Shown: positions 47,246-59,409 of the stretch, one piece after another | How the letters are laid out: every line of letters starts with the position of its first letter | How positions within the stretch are numbered: position 1 is the stretch's first letter | Origin: Desmodus rotundus | Taxonomy: Eukaryota; Chordata; Mammalia; Chiroptera; Phyllostomidae | Length of the DNA stretch: 64,000 nt | Reading direction: 5' to 3' | NCBI RefSeq assembly: GCF_022682495.2 | Contig: NC_071396.1 | Location: forward strand, 55,052,022-55,116,021 | Made by a program: the position numbers and the translations under genes | The notes under the pieces: generated by a model | What the model saw: the letters and a program-made list of their open reading frames with translations, nothing else | Databases searched by the model: none | What the model was told of the DNA's origin: nothing

Positions 47246-48688
47246 TGCTAGAGATAGGTAGCCAATTTTTAAAAATCTTTTAACAAAATTAATAAAGGGT
47301 TTTTAGCTGGGTTGGTATTATAAATCTTTTTACATTAATAATAAACTAGATAGCATTTTTTAACATTTTAAAGCCACTTAAATGCTAGTACATATTTTAA
47401 AGGCCAGAGTGTTATTTGCTCACACCACAGCAAAAGTTTAAGCACAAATTTGCAGGACATATCTTGAAAGAGAGAAATGTGTCAAAATGAGATAAATGAA
47501 GATATTTCAAATGACATTTACCATCAGATGAAATAGACATTCCAGCGGATGGAAGAAAAGAGGCACTCAAGGCATATATTTTGGGAGGTTTAAGGTAAAA
47601 AAGCAATGCTAGCCAGTCTTGATAATAATCATGAGAAGAATGATGGTATGAGAGGGTTGCAAGTAAAACTGAATTCCATTTTGATAAATGGCTTTGTTTT
47701 CCATTAATCCTCACCAATAGTGAAATACATTTTTTAAATTGATTAAAAAAACTACAAACCAACAAGCCTAAATCTGATCACACAGAAGAAGTCACAAGCA
47801 GCTTATTCACTCCTAGGCCTGTGCGTGCAGAGAAAAGCAGTGCCCACTGTGGGATCCACTATGGACAAGTCATAAGTCATAGCTTATTAACAGTCTAAGT
47901 TTTAAGTTCTCTTTCTAATCTTGCAAATGACATGAACTTCATCAACATAGTTTCCAGAGAAATCAGCAAAAAAAAAAAAAAAATTGACCCAGTCATTCAT
48001 GCTCTGGCTGGGAGTACGATCACCTGTGAATTCCCAGAGTTGTAAGTTCCTTAGAAGAGTGGCTCTAAGGCCATTCCTTGATGATTTTACTTCATAGAGT
48101 TTTCACCAGTCATTGGGATGAAGCCAAAGATGAACTCTATGTTTTTTAGATGACTGAACACTAAGGAGTACAAGTGGGCACAGAAAGACAAATGTTTTTC
48201 AGAGGGACATGAAATTAATAGAAATTTAATAGAAATTAGGGACATTAATAGAAATTTTAAAAATCGTAAACTCGAACTCTTGCAGTGTTTTCTGTCATGG
48301 CCAGCCTCACTTTGTTTCCATCACATGGTCACATTCAGTGAAGGAAACAGCTCCCCTCCAGAGAGGGGCACAACATCTGAAATACCTAGACCGAATTTCC
48401 AGACCCATCACAAATACGCTGTTCAACCTTGGGTGAGTCAACTAATAGGTTGTTTTTCTTTTTTAAGATTAAATTCCCACTGATATGTGTATGTGAAGAC
48501 AAAGTAAGAGACTGCTGGTCTTCATTTCATTTACTCTCTTCCTCATTGTTATCACAAAGTCATTAGTAAGCGCCAGCTCTGTGGCAGGTGATAGGCTAGA
48601 TGCCCTAGGATATGTTTTTTAAAGATGAGTTTTAAAGTGCCCTGCCACCAAAAGGTTTATAATTACATATGGTTGCCATGTGATATGG
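47246..48688. other. Unassigned sequence
   Basis: About 1.4 kb. A 117-codon minus frame (47412-47765) has no recognisable domain. There is an A-run near 47968 and a repeated short phrase (aattaatagaaatt) near 48210-48250. Confidence 0.42.
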
Positions 48689-48905
48689 TGTACAGGTAAG
48701 GACTTCAGAATAAAAAAGATTCAAACTCAAATTTCTGTTTTTCTATCTCTAACTGAAGCCTTTGGGGCAAGTTACTGAAGCTTTTAAAGCTCCCTTCCAT
48801 CATCTGTGAAATGGAAATAATAATGTTTATTGCATAGTGTTGTTATGAGCATTCAATACAATAATATATGGAATTATTAATAGTAAATATTTAGTAAAGG
48901 GTAAC
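48689..48905 (+). mobile_element. MIR SINE
   Basis: Sense MIR: 'aagattcaaactcaaatttc', 'ggggcaagttactgaagctt', 'catctgtgaaatggaaataa', 'agtgttgttatgagcattca', with a worn tail. Confidence 0.88.
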
Positions 48906-49176
48906 CATTTCCACCAGAGATTTATATATAAATACAGTACAAAAGGAGAGAAGAGTGAGCCCTACAAGAAAGGTGTGCTTGAAATGCTGTTAGAGCTAAG
49001 AGTGACTATTTTTAATTCATCAATCTCTGTTTTTATCTGTTATTTATAACTGCATACCATGGAAAATTTCAAACATATACATAAACAGACAAATAGTACA
49101 ATAAACCCTCAGGTACCAATTATATACTTTCAACAATTATCAACATGTTTTGCTCATATTTCTTGCTTTTTTCCTA
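48906..49176. other. Unassigned sequence
   Basis: No family recognised. Confidence 0.4.
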
Positions 49177-49392
49177 AAGATTTTTTTATTTTTAGAGAGA
49201 GAGGAAGGGAGGGATAAAAAGAAGGAGAGAAACATAGATGTGTGAGAAAGACATCCACCAGTTGCCTCTCACATGCCCCCAACTAGGGACCTGGCCTGCA
49301 ACACAGGTTTGATGTGCCCTGACTGGGAATCGAACCAGTGACTGTTCAGTGTGCAAGCTGGTGCTCAATCCACTGAGCCACACCAGCCAGGG
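49177..49392 (-). mobile_element. Ves SINE
   Basis: Antisense Ves: gccctgactgggaatcgaac (box B), tcaatccactgagccacacc, agccaggg at the head, 'cccccaactagggacctggc' inside, and a T-rich end that is the A-tail in antisense. Flanks ttgctttt and tcgctttt may be a short worn duplication. Confidence 0.94.
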
Positions 49393-49487
49393 CTAACTCT
49401 CGCTTTTCAAGTTTGTTTGTATTATCATTTTCTCCTCTAATGTTAGTATGCTCTTGATTATTTCTTTGACCCCAGAACTACTTAGGA

Positions 49488-49760
49488 GAGGCAGAATAAT
49501 AAAGTGATTAAACACATGCACAGTAATTAGACTGCTTGGTTTAAAATCACATCTATACGTTATTATCTGAGTAACGGGGCACATCTTATAAGCATAATCT
49601 CTCTCTTGTCACAAACTTATTGACCTGCAAAATGGTAATAATAACAGAATCTGCTTAAAGATTTTGTGAGGATTCAACAAGCCGATTAAGACAAAAATCT
49701 CAGCACACTGCAAGTATGTAGTAAACATCCAGTAAATGTTAACTATTATCATTCTAATTT
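49488..49760 (+). mobile_element. MIR SINE
   Basis: Sense MIR: 'aataaagtgattaaacacat', 'gctt ggtttaaaatcacatc' (worn box B), 'cctgcaaaatggtaataata', 'attttgtgaggattcaacaa', 'agtaaacatccagtaaatgt'. Confidence 0.85.
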
Positions 49761-50244
49761 CCAAGTAGTTTTTAATTGATTTGTTTTTGCTTGTGTTATT
49801 AATTTGTAGCTTTATGGCATTGACTATGGAGACAGTGAACTGTAACATTACTTTTCTTGATTGTTGATTGAAATTATGCTTCTGGAACAATGTAAGGCAA
49901 TATTTTGCAAATGTTCATGGGTCCTTAAAAGAAAGTCCAGTCTCAGTTTGTAAGATAGAGAAATTCAATATCTAGCTATAAATCAACCTAATTAATTGTT
50001 ATTTCTCCACTTCCAAATTTATTTATGGCCTCTTTGATCTTTTAAAATGGAAGAGCCTTTTAAAGTCCCCTTTTTAATATCATACTTCATAGGACACTTG
50101 TTTGGAGTGCCTGGCACTATGTAAATGTCTCAGGGATTTGCCAATGTCAGTCCATTCATCTGTGGTCTCCCTCCCCCCTCTCCTTCCCCTGGATAAAAGC
50201 CACACATCCTTAAAGTCTTAAATTTGCTGACTGCCTCATAAATT
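49761..50244. other. Unassigned sequence
   Basis: No gene recognised. The last part may belong to the L2 that follows. Confidence 0.4.
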
Positions 50245-50452
50245 AGGTCTTGGTTTTACATGTTTCTCATAGCATTCTGTGCTTGTCCCTTCTACCACTT
50301 ATTATACAAATGCAATTCTACAGTTATTTCTTTGATTACTTATTGAAGTCTTGCTACCTTCAGACTGTAAGCTCATGAATGATGGGGCAATGTCTGTTGT
50401 GTTCACCTCTCTGTGCTAAGCACTCTGCACAGAATCTAGCCATAGAAGTTTA
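50245..50452 (+). mobile_element. L2 LINE 3' terminus
   Basis: 'ttctaccacttattatacaa', 'gactgtaagctcatgaatga', 'ggggcaatgtctgttgtgtt' and 'gctaagcactctgcacagaa' are the L2 3' blocks in sense. Confidence 0.82.
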
Positions 50453-50454
50453 GT

Positions 50455-50650
50455 GTCCTGGGCTTAAAGTTGAGCACTGGAATCAGAATTCCTCAGTTCA
50501 GATCTGGGCTGTGCCACTTCCCAGCTGTGTGACTTTGTACCAGGCAATTAGCTTTTCCAGCACTAGTTTTCTTATCTGTCACGTGGGACAGTTAATGAAT
50601 CTACCTTATAGGATCATTATAAGGGTTAAAATAGATGCACTTACAAAACA
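50455..50650 (+). mobile_element. MIR SINE, part 1
   Basis: 'gcactggaatcagaattcct', 'gggctgtgccacttcccagc', 'tgtgtgactttgtaccaggc', 'tatctgtcacgtgggacagt', 'ataagggttaaaatagatgc'. The tail may resume at 51140 after an L2. Confidence 0.87.
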
Positions 50651-50654
50651 CAGT

Positions 50655-51095
50655 GTTGGCATCTGTGTGCCAAGCATGTTCCTAGGTACTAGGGATATGG
50701 CAGTAAACAGGACAGACGAGGTCCTTGCTCTCGGATTTATATTCCAAGAGGAGAGTCAACAGAGGCAAAAAAAAAAAAAAAATCTCAAAACACCCAATAC
50801 CCACAATACACTAAGAAGAGATACATAAGATTAAAAGAAGAAAAAGAGGAATGGGAGAAGGAAGAAAGGGGTTCATATGTGACATTTATATATGGATAAT
50901 GGACACTGTTCAAGGAGGATTTCTCTGTAGATCTAACATTCAACTGAGATTTGAGTAGCATTAAAGGAACTAGTCAGTCAGTCGCTGAAGGAAGGACGTT
51001 CTCCTCAGAGGGTTCAGTGAGCCCTAGAAATGAGCTCTGGGTGGCTGGGGCAGAAGGGAAGGCAGAGTGGCCAGAGTCCAATAAGCAAGAGGGAA
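50655..51095 (-). mobile_element. L2 LINE inside or beside a MIR
   Basis: Antisense L2: 'tgtgtgccaagcatgttcct', 'ggtactagggatatggcagt', 'aacaggacagacgaggtcct', 'attcaactgagatttgagta', 'gcagagtggccagagtccaa'. An A-run lies at 50768-50783. Confidence 0.8.
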
Positions 51096-51129
51096 ATTAT
51101 AAGCAATAAAATGGGAGGGGAGGCAGAAG

Positions 51130-51265
51130 GTACTCAATATCCTGACAGACACATAGTAAGCACTTAATAAATGCTAGTTGCTAGTGTTGCCATAGTTGTG
51201 GTTTTAGTATTGGAAATAATAAATGAGTTTTGAATGAATGAATCAATGTTTGAATAGAATGAATG
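51130..51265 (+). mobile_element. MIR/L2 tail
   Basis: 'agacacatagtaagcactta' then 'ataaatgctagttgctagtg' is the MIR 3' tail. A following 'gaatgaatgaatcaatg' is generic to MIR and L2 ends. Confidence 0.6.
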
Positions 51266-53229
51266 TGATTGTTCTCAGGGAAGATGAAAATTTGGGGCAT
51301 AAGAGATTGAGTAACTAACTTCCTAAGTTTCATTCACCCTTAGCCTACTGCAAATATGTTGTAAGGGGTGGGGATAAAATTTCCTTGGCTTTGAAGAAAC
51401 CACAATGAATTGTAACATGAAGACAAAGGAGCCACATGCTTTGAAGGAAGTGTAGCTAAATACTGAGGGTGTTGAGTGGGTGCAGAATATACTGTTTGCC
51501 CATGGAGTTGCATGAAAACATTTATTTGCAGTGGGGATTTGTCAGTGCAGCCTGATGGGGATAGTTTTTAGTTCTTCTTTGTTGGGTCACATACCCTGCT
51601 TTTCTCTGGAGGAACCCACTCGCTCACTCGTGCTCAGTCCTCATGCCTTTAGTGAGATACCATCTGACACAGGGCTGGCTGTTGCAAATATCTGCATGCC
51701 TTGCTGACAAACTGAGACATCACAGGATACACATTTGTTTAATCATAAGCCAGCTCTTCGGATGAAACTGCTTGTGGGAAGCACTTATTTTCCAGGATAC
51801 GCCAGACCCTGGAGTTGGCAACTGTAGTACTTGATGGCCTCAGAAGACCTCCAGCTTAAACATGGAAGCAGGAAGGGAGGGTTTGGGGCTAAAGGCAGAG
51901 ACAACCATTGAGGATATTGTTGAGCACTGAGATCCCAGCTTGCTTAAATGCCCCTGAACTTTTAAATTATGGATGCAATAAATTACTTTGATACTTAAGG
52001 CCATTCAAGTGAGCTCTTCTGTCACTTGCAAAAGAACAAGTCTTTATTGGAAGAGAGGCTTTAAAAGATAGATGATATTTGGACAAAAATTAAGGAAGAT
52101 ACCAAAAATACCTAAATAATACTAACTGCTAAACAAATGTAAGATGATCCTTTATATACCTGCCAGACTCAGCTTTAAATATCTGTGTTTGGGACTTTTT
52201 TTTTGTTTTTTCTTAACACAGTGATATTAGTGGGCCTCTGCTTTCTACATGTTAATGGAACTCCCTATCCTTTCCCATCAAGCAATTTCCCTTAATTCCC
52301 CAAGCTGACCCCTAATCACCTGAAAACTGTAAGGGAGATTATGTCAAAGCAAAACCTACACTGACGTTGAACAGGTGAAGGAAGGTTAATTTTAGGCAAT
52401 TGCAATAGAACAGAAAGGCCAACACTGAGAATGAAATCAAGTCAGCTGAAAAACATGAAAAGGAGAGTGTTTAAGATCTGGGTAGGGGAAGGGGCTGTCA
52501 GAGGCCCTCTGTTTTGCCAATCGGCCTTACCAGAAGGAAAAGTATACCTTCTTGTAGCTCTGCGACAGGAGGTGGTTTTTCAAGTTGGAGCAAGGGGCCT
52601 ACCAAAGTTAGGCTTCCTGCTCTTCCTTGGAGACTTGGAGATAGGGGTGCTATTTCCCTTAACATTTCCCTTCCCAGACCCTCAGTTCCTTGAAAAAGAC
52701 AGTTGTAAGGGGAGGGAGGCTTTAAGAAGATTTGTATCTTGAAGGAAGAGAGTAGGAAATTATAATTACAAGTTTCCTAAAGAAAATACTTCAAGAAAAG
52801 GGGGTCCGTGCCTAGAGTCAAGGAAAAACCTGTCTGTGTTTAGTGGAGCCGAGAGAGAGAGATGTTAGAGGTGTCTCGGTCAGACAGTCTGAGAGCATGA
52901 AACATGTTCCCCAAGACTGTGTGCTCCGCTCAAGTGGCCACAAATATGGTTCTAGCATCTTCATGGATTCCCGCAGTTATAAAGGTGTTGAAACTGGACC
53001 CAATTCTCTGGCAACACAAAAGCAACTCCACTCTGGCTGAGACTCTTTCAAGATTGGACTTGTGACAAAAGACAGCCTGTCTCCAGGGATGGAAATCTCC
53101 AAACAGTCCCCACCTGTAACATTGAGCACGGTGGTTGCAAGGACAAGGAACAATATATGCAAAACACTAGCCATAGTAACTGACACCTAGTAGATATTTT
53201 TAAAATGCAGTTATTTATTAATATTATTC
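51266..53229. other. Unassigned sequence
   Basis: Two kilobases without a recognised repeat. Frames at 52431-52742 (plus, 103 codons) and 52977-53186 (minus, N-terminal hydrophobic stretch) show no family resemblance. I would not call either a gene. Confidence 0.42.
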
Positions 53230-53399
53230 ACTCTAAAAAGTTTTATTTCAAATTAAAGCATATAAAGGATCTGAATGATTATTGAAACAGAGGTTGTGTA
53301 TTGAGGGCCCTTGGGCTGAATTTTTCCTATGGCCACATGTTGTTTGGTCTGTATGGTGATTTACTTATTGTATGCACACTTGTTTATTTGTTTTTATAG

Positions 53400-53870
53400 A
53401 CTTACATTAGTTTCTAATATGTTTTAAATCAGAGGATTCCTGAGCTATTTCCTTATTGATGGATATTTAGGTTTGTCTTTTTTGAATATTTTATTTTATT
53501 TATTTTATTTTATTTTTTATTGTTGACACCATTACAGATGTCACCATTTCCCCGCTTCTTGCTGGCCATCACCACAGTGAATGTGCCTTCTATAAAGACC
53601 AATGAGTGTCTCAAGGGCAGATTCTGGAATGTGAAACTGTTGGATAATAGGGGATAGGCACTTAACCTTTTAGCTGATGTGACCAAATTGCCCTCCAAAG
53701 CACTCAAACTAACCTACAGCCTTCCTCGCACATGTGGAAGTACCGCTTTCCTCCCAACTCCCCTTATTCTTCATAATGTTGTCTCCAGTTTAATACATTA
53801 ACATTGTATTTTGTTATTTTGTGGTATCAGTACTTTCTTGGGGATCTGTGAGGTATACTTCTTTTCTTAT
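53400..53870 (-). mobile_element. Old L1M fragment with an inserted short piece
   Basis: Antisense L1M: 'ccttattgatggatatttag' near 53452, then 'ccaaattgccctccaaagca' near 53682 and a worn continuation. Between them, an AT-rich (ttta/tttta)n run followed by 'attgttgacaccattacagatgt' (about 53486-53545) looks like a separate short insertion of L1-3'-end type. Confidence 0.6.
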
Positions 53871-55430
53871 ATTTTTTGGTAATTTGTGTCTCTTTTTTTG
53901 TGTATTCCCTGAACTGATTCTTTGACAGCCTTTCTGTGGAGGAGGAGAATTCTATTTTTTGAAATGCTCTCCTCCTCTGAAATATTCCCCTTCCTCCCAC
54001 ATCCATCCTCCTCACTGTGGTCCTTATTGATGATTCACCTCCTTGTTTTTAACCAGTTCCTTTTCCAAATTCACAAGGTGGAATTTGTTAAATCCTTAAC
54101 ACACTTATCAGATGACTTTCAATGCCAAAGGAGTTACTGAAATTGGGGGTGGGGGCTAGGAACAGAACAAGAGAATGGGGGTATGTAGGAAACAACCTTT
54201 GCTATCCTTTCAGTTTTTAAAAAAACTCTCACAGTAAATGTTCATTCAGTAAATGAATATGGTAGAGCTTTGGATAAGAGATTATGACAAATGTAATCAG
54301 TTTGCGTTCTTGTATGCCTCTAATCAAATTTGCCCTTTTTGCCGATGTGTTGATTCCAAGGGCTCGCTTGCTTTCATTATGTTAATCCTCTAGGAGGTTG
54401 TGTATTTGATGTGGCACTTCAAAGTGTTTTGGTAAGCTTTTCCTTGGTCACCCTTAAAGCTTTGACTGATGAAATGGGGTGGACAGGGCTTTGCTTGCTT
54501 GCTGTTAGTTTGTTAGTTTGCTTTTTGCCCCCTCCATTCCCAAGCAGAGCCAGTTTTTTTCCTTTACCCATTTTGCACTGTGCTACTCAACATGAAGAGA
54601 GGAAAAAATAGAATACCAAGTTGTCAGCAAACACTCTGTCTTAAATAATTGAATAACAAGCACTATTATCCCAAAATAGTTCCGCCAAAAGACGTGCAGC
54701 AGAGAAGGAGGAAAACAAAAATCTCTGCCTTCTGTGGGGCAAACGGGGAGACAGTCTGAAACTTCACACTCAGGCAATGTGCAAACCAGTCTGTCCACGT
54801 TCATGCTTTGTGTGTGCTTACTGAACCCAGACGGTGGGTGCAAAACAGATAGTCACTGCTGAGCTGTCTTTACTATCCTAAAAGGCCCAAAATTAACAGG
54901 CCTGAAGAATGCAAATGTGTAGCAGGGTTTGCTTGTCTCCTCACCCCCATCCCAAGATTTGATCTTTCCCAATATTTATTGAATGGGAGCCTAAATCAAC
55001 TTCTGAAATGAAGAGCAGCAACTTATCCTTGAGTCTGTAGCTCTGGTTAAGTGAGAATTCTGTTGATAGCAGGTTATTGAAGTGCTTTGTTTGGCCCTAT
55101 TTTAAATAACTGTCAGCCACTTCTCTTGGGAAAGCATTCTAGTTTAAAGACTTGCCTATTAGGAAAACCTTGCTGATATTCAGCCTAACTCAACAATTTC
55201 TATTTTTCTCTAATTGCTCCTCCTCTGTCTTGGGCTCCTTTGGGACCCACAGAGCAAGTGCCACTCACACCTGCCCTGCTGGATTTCGGTCCCCAGCACT
55301 CAGTCAGCATGTCTTCGCCTGAAGAGTCACTCCGTCATCTCTTGAAATAGACCACTTTCCTTTCTCCATGAGATGTCTTGAAATATACCATGCTCTCTGA
55401 TCTAACATCTTTAGAGTTATAGGATGGAAG
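53871..55430. other. Unassigned sequence
   Basis: About 1.5 kb with no gene or repeat recognised. A word such as 'gacaaatgtaatcagtttgc' near 54286 lies in a repeat-free stretch. Confidence 0.42.
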
Positions 55431-55572
55431 AGAAAGAAAGCCCTTTAATGACTTCCAGACTTCCCCTTCTCCATTAGCAAATGAGGAAAATTATGTTAAA
55501 TGACTTAGCTAGGCATGTAAGTAGCTGGTGACAGAAGAAGGGGAGCTGAAGCCTGAAATCCTGGGATGGAAA
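55431..55572 (-). mobile_element. MIR SINE fragment
   Basis: Antisense MIR: 'attagcaaatgaggaaaatt', 'aaatgacttagctaggcatg', 'taagtagctggtgacagaag', 'ctgaagcctgaaatcctggg'. Confidence 0.7.
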
Positions 55573-56045
55573 CCAAAAAGTGCCCACAGGGCTCAGGCGA
55601 GTAATATAAGTAAGTGAAGTGGGCTGGGTGTGGGTGGGGAGCCATGGCGTCTGGATGCTATACCCTGCCTGTCAAAATCACCACGGCCAGATACTCTGAG
55701 CCTTCGAGAAAAATCTCAGTTCTGGATTCTTGTGTGAAATACTCTCCATTTAAAAATATTTTCAACTAATTAAGATTATTTTAAAATTCTCTACAGACAA
55801 ACTGAAACATGATTAAATCCTGCCTGCAGGGCAATAGTTTATAAATATCACTGTAGAATTGCATGGAATTTCTCCTGCATCTGCAGAATGACGTAAGAAC
55901 TGGAAGTGTCCTGATAGTTATGAAATCCACCCACCTTTGTTTATGGCTATGGAAGCTAAAGAGAAAGGGAAGAGTAGGATAACTTGAAATTAATGGTTGT
56001 CCACATTCATGTCATGGCCTTATGGGGACAAAGGAGACTTTTCCT
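55573..56045. other. Unassigned sequence
   Basis: No gene or repeat recognised. Confidence 0.4.
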
Positions 56046-56385
56046 CCCCCTTCCATTTAGAAGTGGCTCATGTTTTGCTTTGGCCAGTTATTTGGTAGAC
56101 AGACATGACACCAGCACTTGACAGGAGCTTGCCCTTCAGCATTCCTGTCTTTGGACACAGAATGTGCCTTAGGCAGTGCTGGCCTGAGGGGGATGAGAGA
56201 CATGTGGAGAAGACCCAGACTCAAACAGGAGCTTGGAGCCGAGCCTGAGTGAGGTCAGCCAAGTTCAGCCAAAACCTGAGCCAACTTGCATACGCAGGTT
56301 CTTAAGTAAGACAGAAATGCTTATTTTAATCCATTGAAAGTGTGTGGTTCTTTATCACACAGTAATAGCTAACTGATGGACACCT
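56046..56385 (+). mobile_element. MLT1-like MaLR LTR fragment
   Basis: The ending 'aatgcttattttaatccattgaaagtgtgtgg...tatcacacagtaatagctaactgatgg' follows the MLT1 LTR 3' end (aatgcttatt..taagccactga...gttacacagcaatagctaact). The 5' portion is heavily worn. Confidence 0.62.
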
Positions 56386-56394
56386 TCCCAGTAA

Positions 56395-56505
56395 GTCTTT
56401 ACACAGTTGCAGACACAAAGTAAGTAGATGGCAGAATCAGAATTAAGTCAGGGCTTCAGACCCCTGGTCCAGGGTATTCTCTCCACTATCACGCTCTTAA
56501 ACCCT
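56395..56505 (-). mobile_element. MIR SINE fragment
   Basis: Antisense MIR: 'agtaagtagatggcagaatc', 'agaattaagtcagggcttca', 'tattctctccactatcacgc'. Confidence 0.65.
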
Positions 56506-57108
56506 GGTGATCTCCAATCTGTCACTTTCTCCTTATTTCATACATGATTCTGCCTGTATAGATTCAGAGTAAAGCCAGCAAAAGGGGCCTGAGCTTTGAG
56601 TCCTTTGTGCAAGACTACCTTGATGGGGCGAGTTCAGTCTCTGTGTACAACGACCAATGTTTTGAATGCAGTCTTGAGATTTCCACAAAGATAAATGAAA
56701 GTAATCTAGCTTAGTATGCTGTGAGACAATTAGTTGCACAACCAGAATTTGAATTTACATAAAAATTAAAGCAATCTTGATTCAAGACAGAGTAGTTTAG
56801 AATTACCGCTAATTTAATTGAGGTTGCTTAAATGGCCTATAATTGGTATGATTGTTGCCAATAGCTGGCATCCTCAGCAAGGTAATCAGAACTTGCTCAG
56901 CAATTTCTACCTCCAAATCCATTCAACTGTAAGACAAATTCCCTTTCTTTTAAGAAAGTTTTATGGTTTGGGTTTTACTTTATTTATAGTTAGGCCTTTT
57001 TTGCATTCTAAACTATTTGTCCAAAAGTGAAATAATGTAGTGTTTATCTTTAACTCTTCATTCCTTCCCCCCAGTGATGGATTCTATGAAAATTATGCCC
57101 TCTTTAAG
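56506..57108. other. Unassigned sequence
   Basis: Repeat-free as far as I can see; no gene recognised. Confidence 0.4.
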
Positions 57109-57245
57109 GCTACCAGTGATAATAATACCAACCTCTTAGTGTTGTAGTCAGGTGTGAATTGTTACACATACACTAGCACAAATACACACACACACAATTA
57201 TAACAGCACCAGGCACACAGTAAAGGCTCACTATTAGCAACTTTT
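57109..57245 (+). mobile_element. MIR SINE 3' half
   Basis: 'gtgataataataccaacctc', 'ttagtgttgtagtcaggtgt' and the tail 'aggcacacagtaaaggctca', with a short (AC)n tract inside at about 57184-57197. Confidence 0.7.
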
Positions 57246-57569
57246 AAAATTCTTCTTTTTATAATCTACTTTTAGGTTTACCAATCTGACTATATGTATG
57301 TTTTGAAAGTATTCTGGTAAGAATTCATAAAGATGAGCTTGGGTACTTGACAACGGAATATGTTTCTTGCTCTGTCCCTACCTTCCACACCATGTGGACT
57401 TGCCGTGTCCCTGGCTGTGATTCTCAGTGGCATCCTTGGCATGCTGGTGTAAGTGATGGCATCTACCTACCTACAGTTATTTGAGTGGGGAAAAAATGAT
57501 TATGAACATTAGAGAATTCTCTTCTGAAGAACTTGGAAAAAAATCTTTTTTTTGAGAGAGCTTCATATT
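57246..57569. other. Unassigned sequence
   Basis: No family recognised. Confidence 0.4.
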
Positions 57570-57642
57570 ACTCAGGACAGTGTTTCTCCAGCATCAGTGT
57601 GCACACAGAGTCCCTGATTATCTTGTGAAACTGCAGTTATTC
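57570..57642 (+). mobile_element. MER5-like hAT fragment
   Basis: 'cagtgtttctccagcatcag', 'tgtgcacacagagtccctga' and 'ttatcttgtgaaactgcag' is the MER5 5' end; the rest is missing. Confidence 0.65.
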
Positions 57643-57728
57643 TGTCTTCAATCTTCCCACACCAGCCCATTCTATAGAATATAGCCAGAATGCTCATTTA
57701 AGCAAAGATCTAATCATATTATATTCTT
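57643..57728 (+). mobile_element. L2 LINE fragment
   Basis: 'agccagaatgctcatttaag' and 'caaagatctaatcatattat' are the L2 'gccagagtgatcttt..gatcatgtca' segment. Confidence 0.65.
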
Positions 57729-57990
57729 CCTTAAAATAACAGTGTTCTAGACACCAGGCAGAGAAATAATGTGCAATATACACAAGGTCTCTGCCCCTGT
57801 GGAAAGGACATTTCAGAGGCTGTGGGGAAAACAGATAAAAAGTAAATAAGTGAGTGACTGAAGTAGGTGCTAACTGATCTCCATGGGAGCAGGAGTATGA
57901 TGTGTTTTGTTCCCTGCTCTACCCCCAACAAGAAGACTGGAACATTCAACACCAAAGGGGTTCCGTCGATACCTGTTTAATGAATGACCA
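57729..57990 (-). mobile_element. L2 LINE 3' terminus
   Basis: Antisense L2 end: 'acagtgttctagacaccagg', 'caaggtctctgcccctgtgg', then worn sequence. It abuts a sense L2 piece, so two insertions or an inversion. Confidence 0.55.
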
Positions 57991-58199
57991 AATAAAGATA
58001 ATTTCTGATGGTAATATGTACTATTGTGGAGTCTGACATATGGAAATCCACTAGTGACTGAGAGCAGGGGACTTGGACAGTGTAACCACAGAAGGCTCGA
58101 GACCTCCCATTCTAGTTCAAACCCCTTGGAACTTCTTTCAGTTTGTCAATGAGAACATGTTCAAAAAGCCCAATATCCTATGCCAATTTCTTTTTGCCA
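57991..58199. other. Unassigned sequence
   Basis: No family recognised. Confidence 0.35.
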
Positions 58200-58395
58200 A
58201 TGCTCTTTCTCTATATCTCTAACATCCCATCTGTGCCTAGCTCATTCTGACCTTACAGCTGAATATTTAATGTAGATTTCAACTCCTCTGAGAAGCCTGG
58301 GTCAGGCGCTCCTTGTCATTGCTCGGAGCACTCTGTGCCTAGCCTTGTGGTAGCTCCCATCTTACCATGTTTTCAATGATATTCATTCATGAGGG
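58200..58395 (+). mobile_element. L2 LINE fragment
   Basis: 'taatgtagatttcaactcct', 'ctgagaagcctgggtcaggc' and 'ggagcactctgtgcctagcc' follow the L2 'tcagctcaaatgtcacctcct..agaggccttccctg' and later blocks. Confidence 0.55.
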
Positions 58396-59169
58396 GAAGT
58401 AGTAGAAAGGAGAGGAACCTGCCATGATTAAGCACAGTAAACTTTGGGGGTAGTGTTTTTCCATCACTTCTGAAAGCATGGAAGGCCTATCAGGCTGGCT
58501 GCACAGCCCTCCTCCTTTTAACACTCTTTGTGAATTAGAGGATTCTTTCCCCTAACTATCTATCGCAAGCATCTAAGTTATCCGCTTGTTTGCTCTTCTG
58601 TTAATTTATTTATGTATTTACTTCTACATAGCCCTGTTCCAAGTCCTCCCTGACGTGGGACAAGCATCAGTATCCATCAGTGCCTGTCAGATCAGAACTG
58701 CAATATCAGCACATCGATAATTAACATGTTGATTTTAGAGGAAGAAAAACCTTTATCAATCCTCTTTCCAAGGGCATTTAAAATACTATGTGTCACACAT
58801 GGGACCTTTTTGTTTGTTTGTTTTAAATCTGACAAATTCTTTTCCCTGGAAAATGCATATTTCCCTTTATACACATAAAATTTGGCATGCAATTTCTAGG
58901 GATTTATGACCTCTGAAACTGCTTGTGTTTAAGATTCCCTGATAGATCTCAGCCTGTAAGCATGAAAGCAAGGAAGCTTGGCTTTGAAAATTAGGATTTT
59001 TAAAGAAGGAATAGACTTTTAGAGTGAAAGGTCATCTGTCATTCTGGTTTAGGAAAAGGGATGAACACCTAGCCCTTACCTCAGTGGTAGAACCAATGAT
59101 GTATATATGTACTTAGCCTTTCCTCACATCCTTTAATGGAAGAAAAGATACAAAAATTTTTCTCTAAAA
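58396..59169. other. Unassigned sequence
   Basis: No gene or repeat recognised; a (TTTG)n-like run near 58811. Confidence 0.4.
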
Positions 59170-59409
59170 GAAGAGAAGGCCCTGGCCAGGTTGCTCTGTT
59201 GGTTGGAGCATTATCCTGTACAGCAAAAGGTTGTGGGTTTAATCCCTGGTTGGTACAAGTAGGGAGAGGACTGATCAATGTTCCCCTCTCTCTGTCTCTG
59301 TCTCTGTCTCTGTCTCTGTCTCTCTCTCTCCTTTCCTTCCTCTCTTTCTTATATCAACAAACATATCCTCAGGTGAGAATTTTTTTAAAAAAAGGAAGAG
59401 AAGAGAAGG
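59170..59409 (+). mobile_element. Ves SINE with expanded pyrimidine tract
   Basis: The body is 59180-59399. Head ccctggccaggttgctctgt, box-B region aaaggttgtgggtttaatcc, then 'aggactgatcaatgttcccc'. The tail holds a near-perfect (CTGTCT)n/(CT)n run at about 59290-59330. GAAGAGAAGG flanks it at 59170-59179 and 59400-59409. Head wording marks a third Ves subfamily in the window. Confidence 0.88.

Noticed and set aside
52977..53186. Minus frame with a hydrophobic, signal-peptide-like start
   Set aside because: Only 69 codons, no family resemblance, no supporting context.
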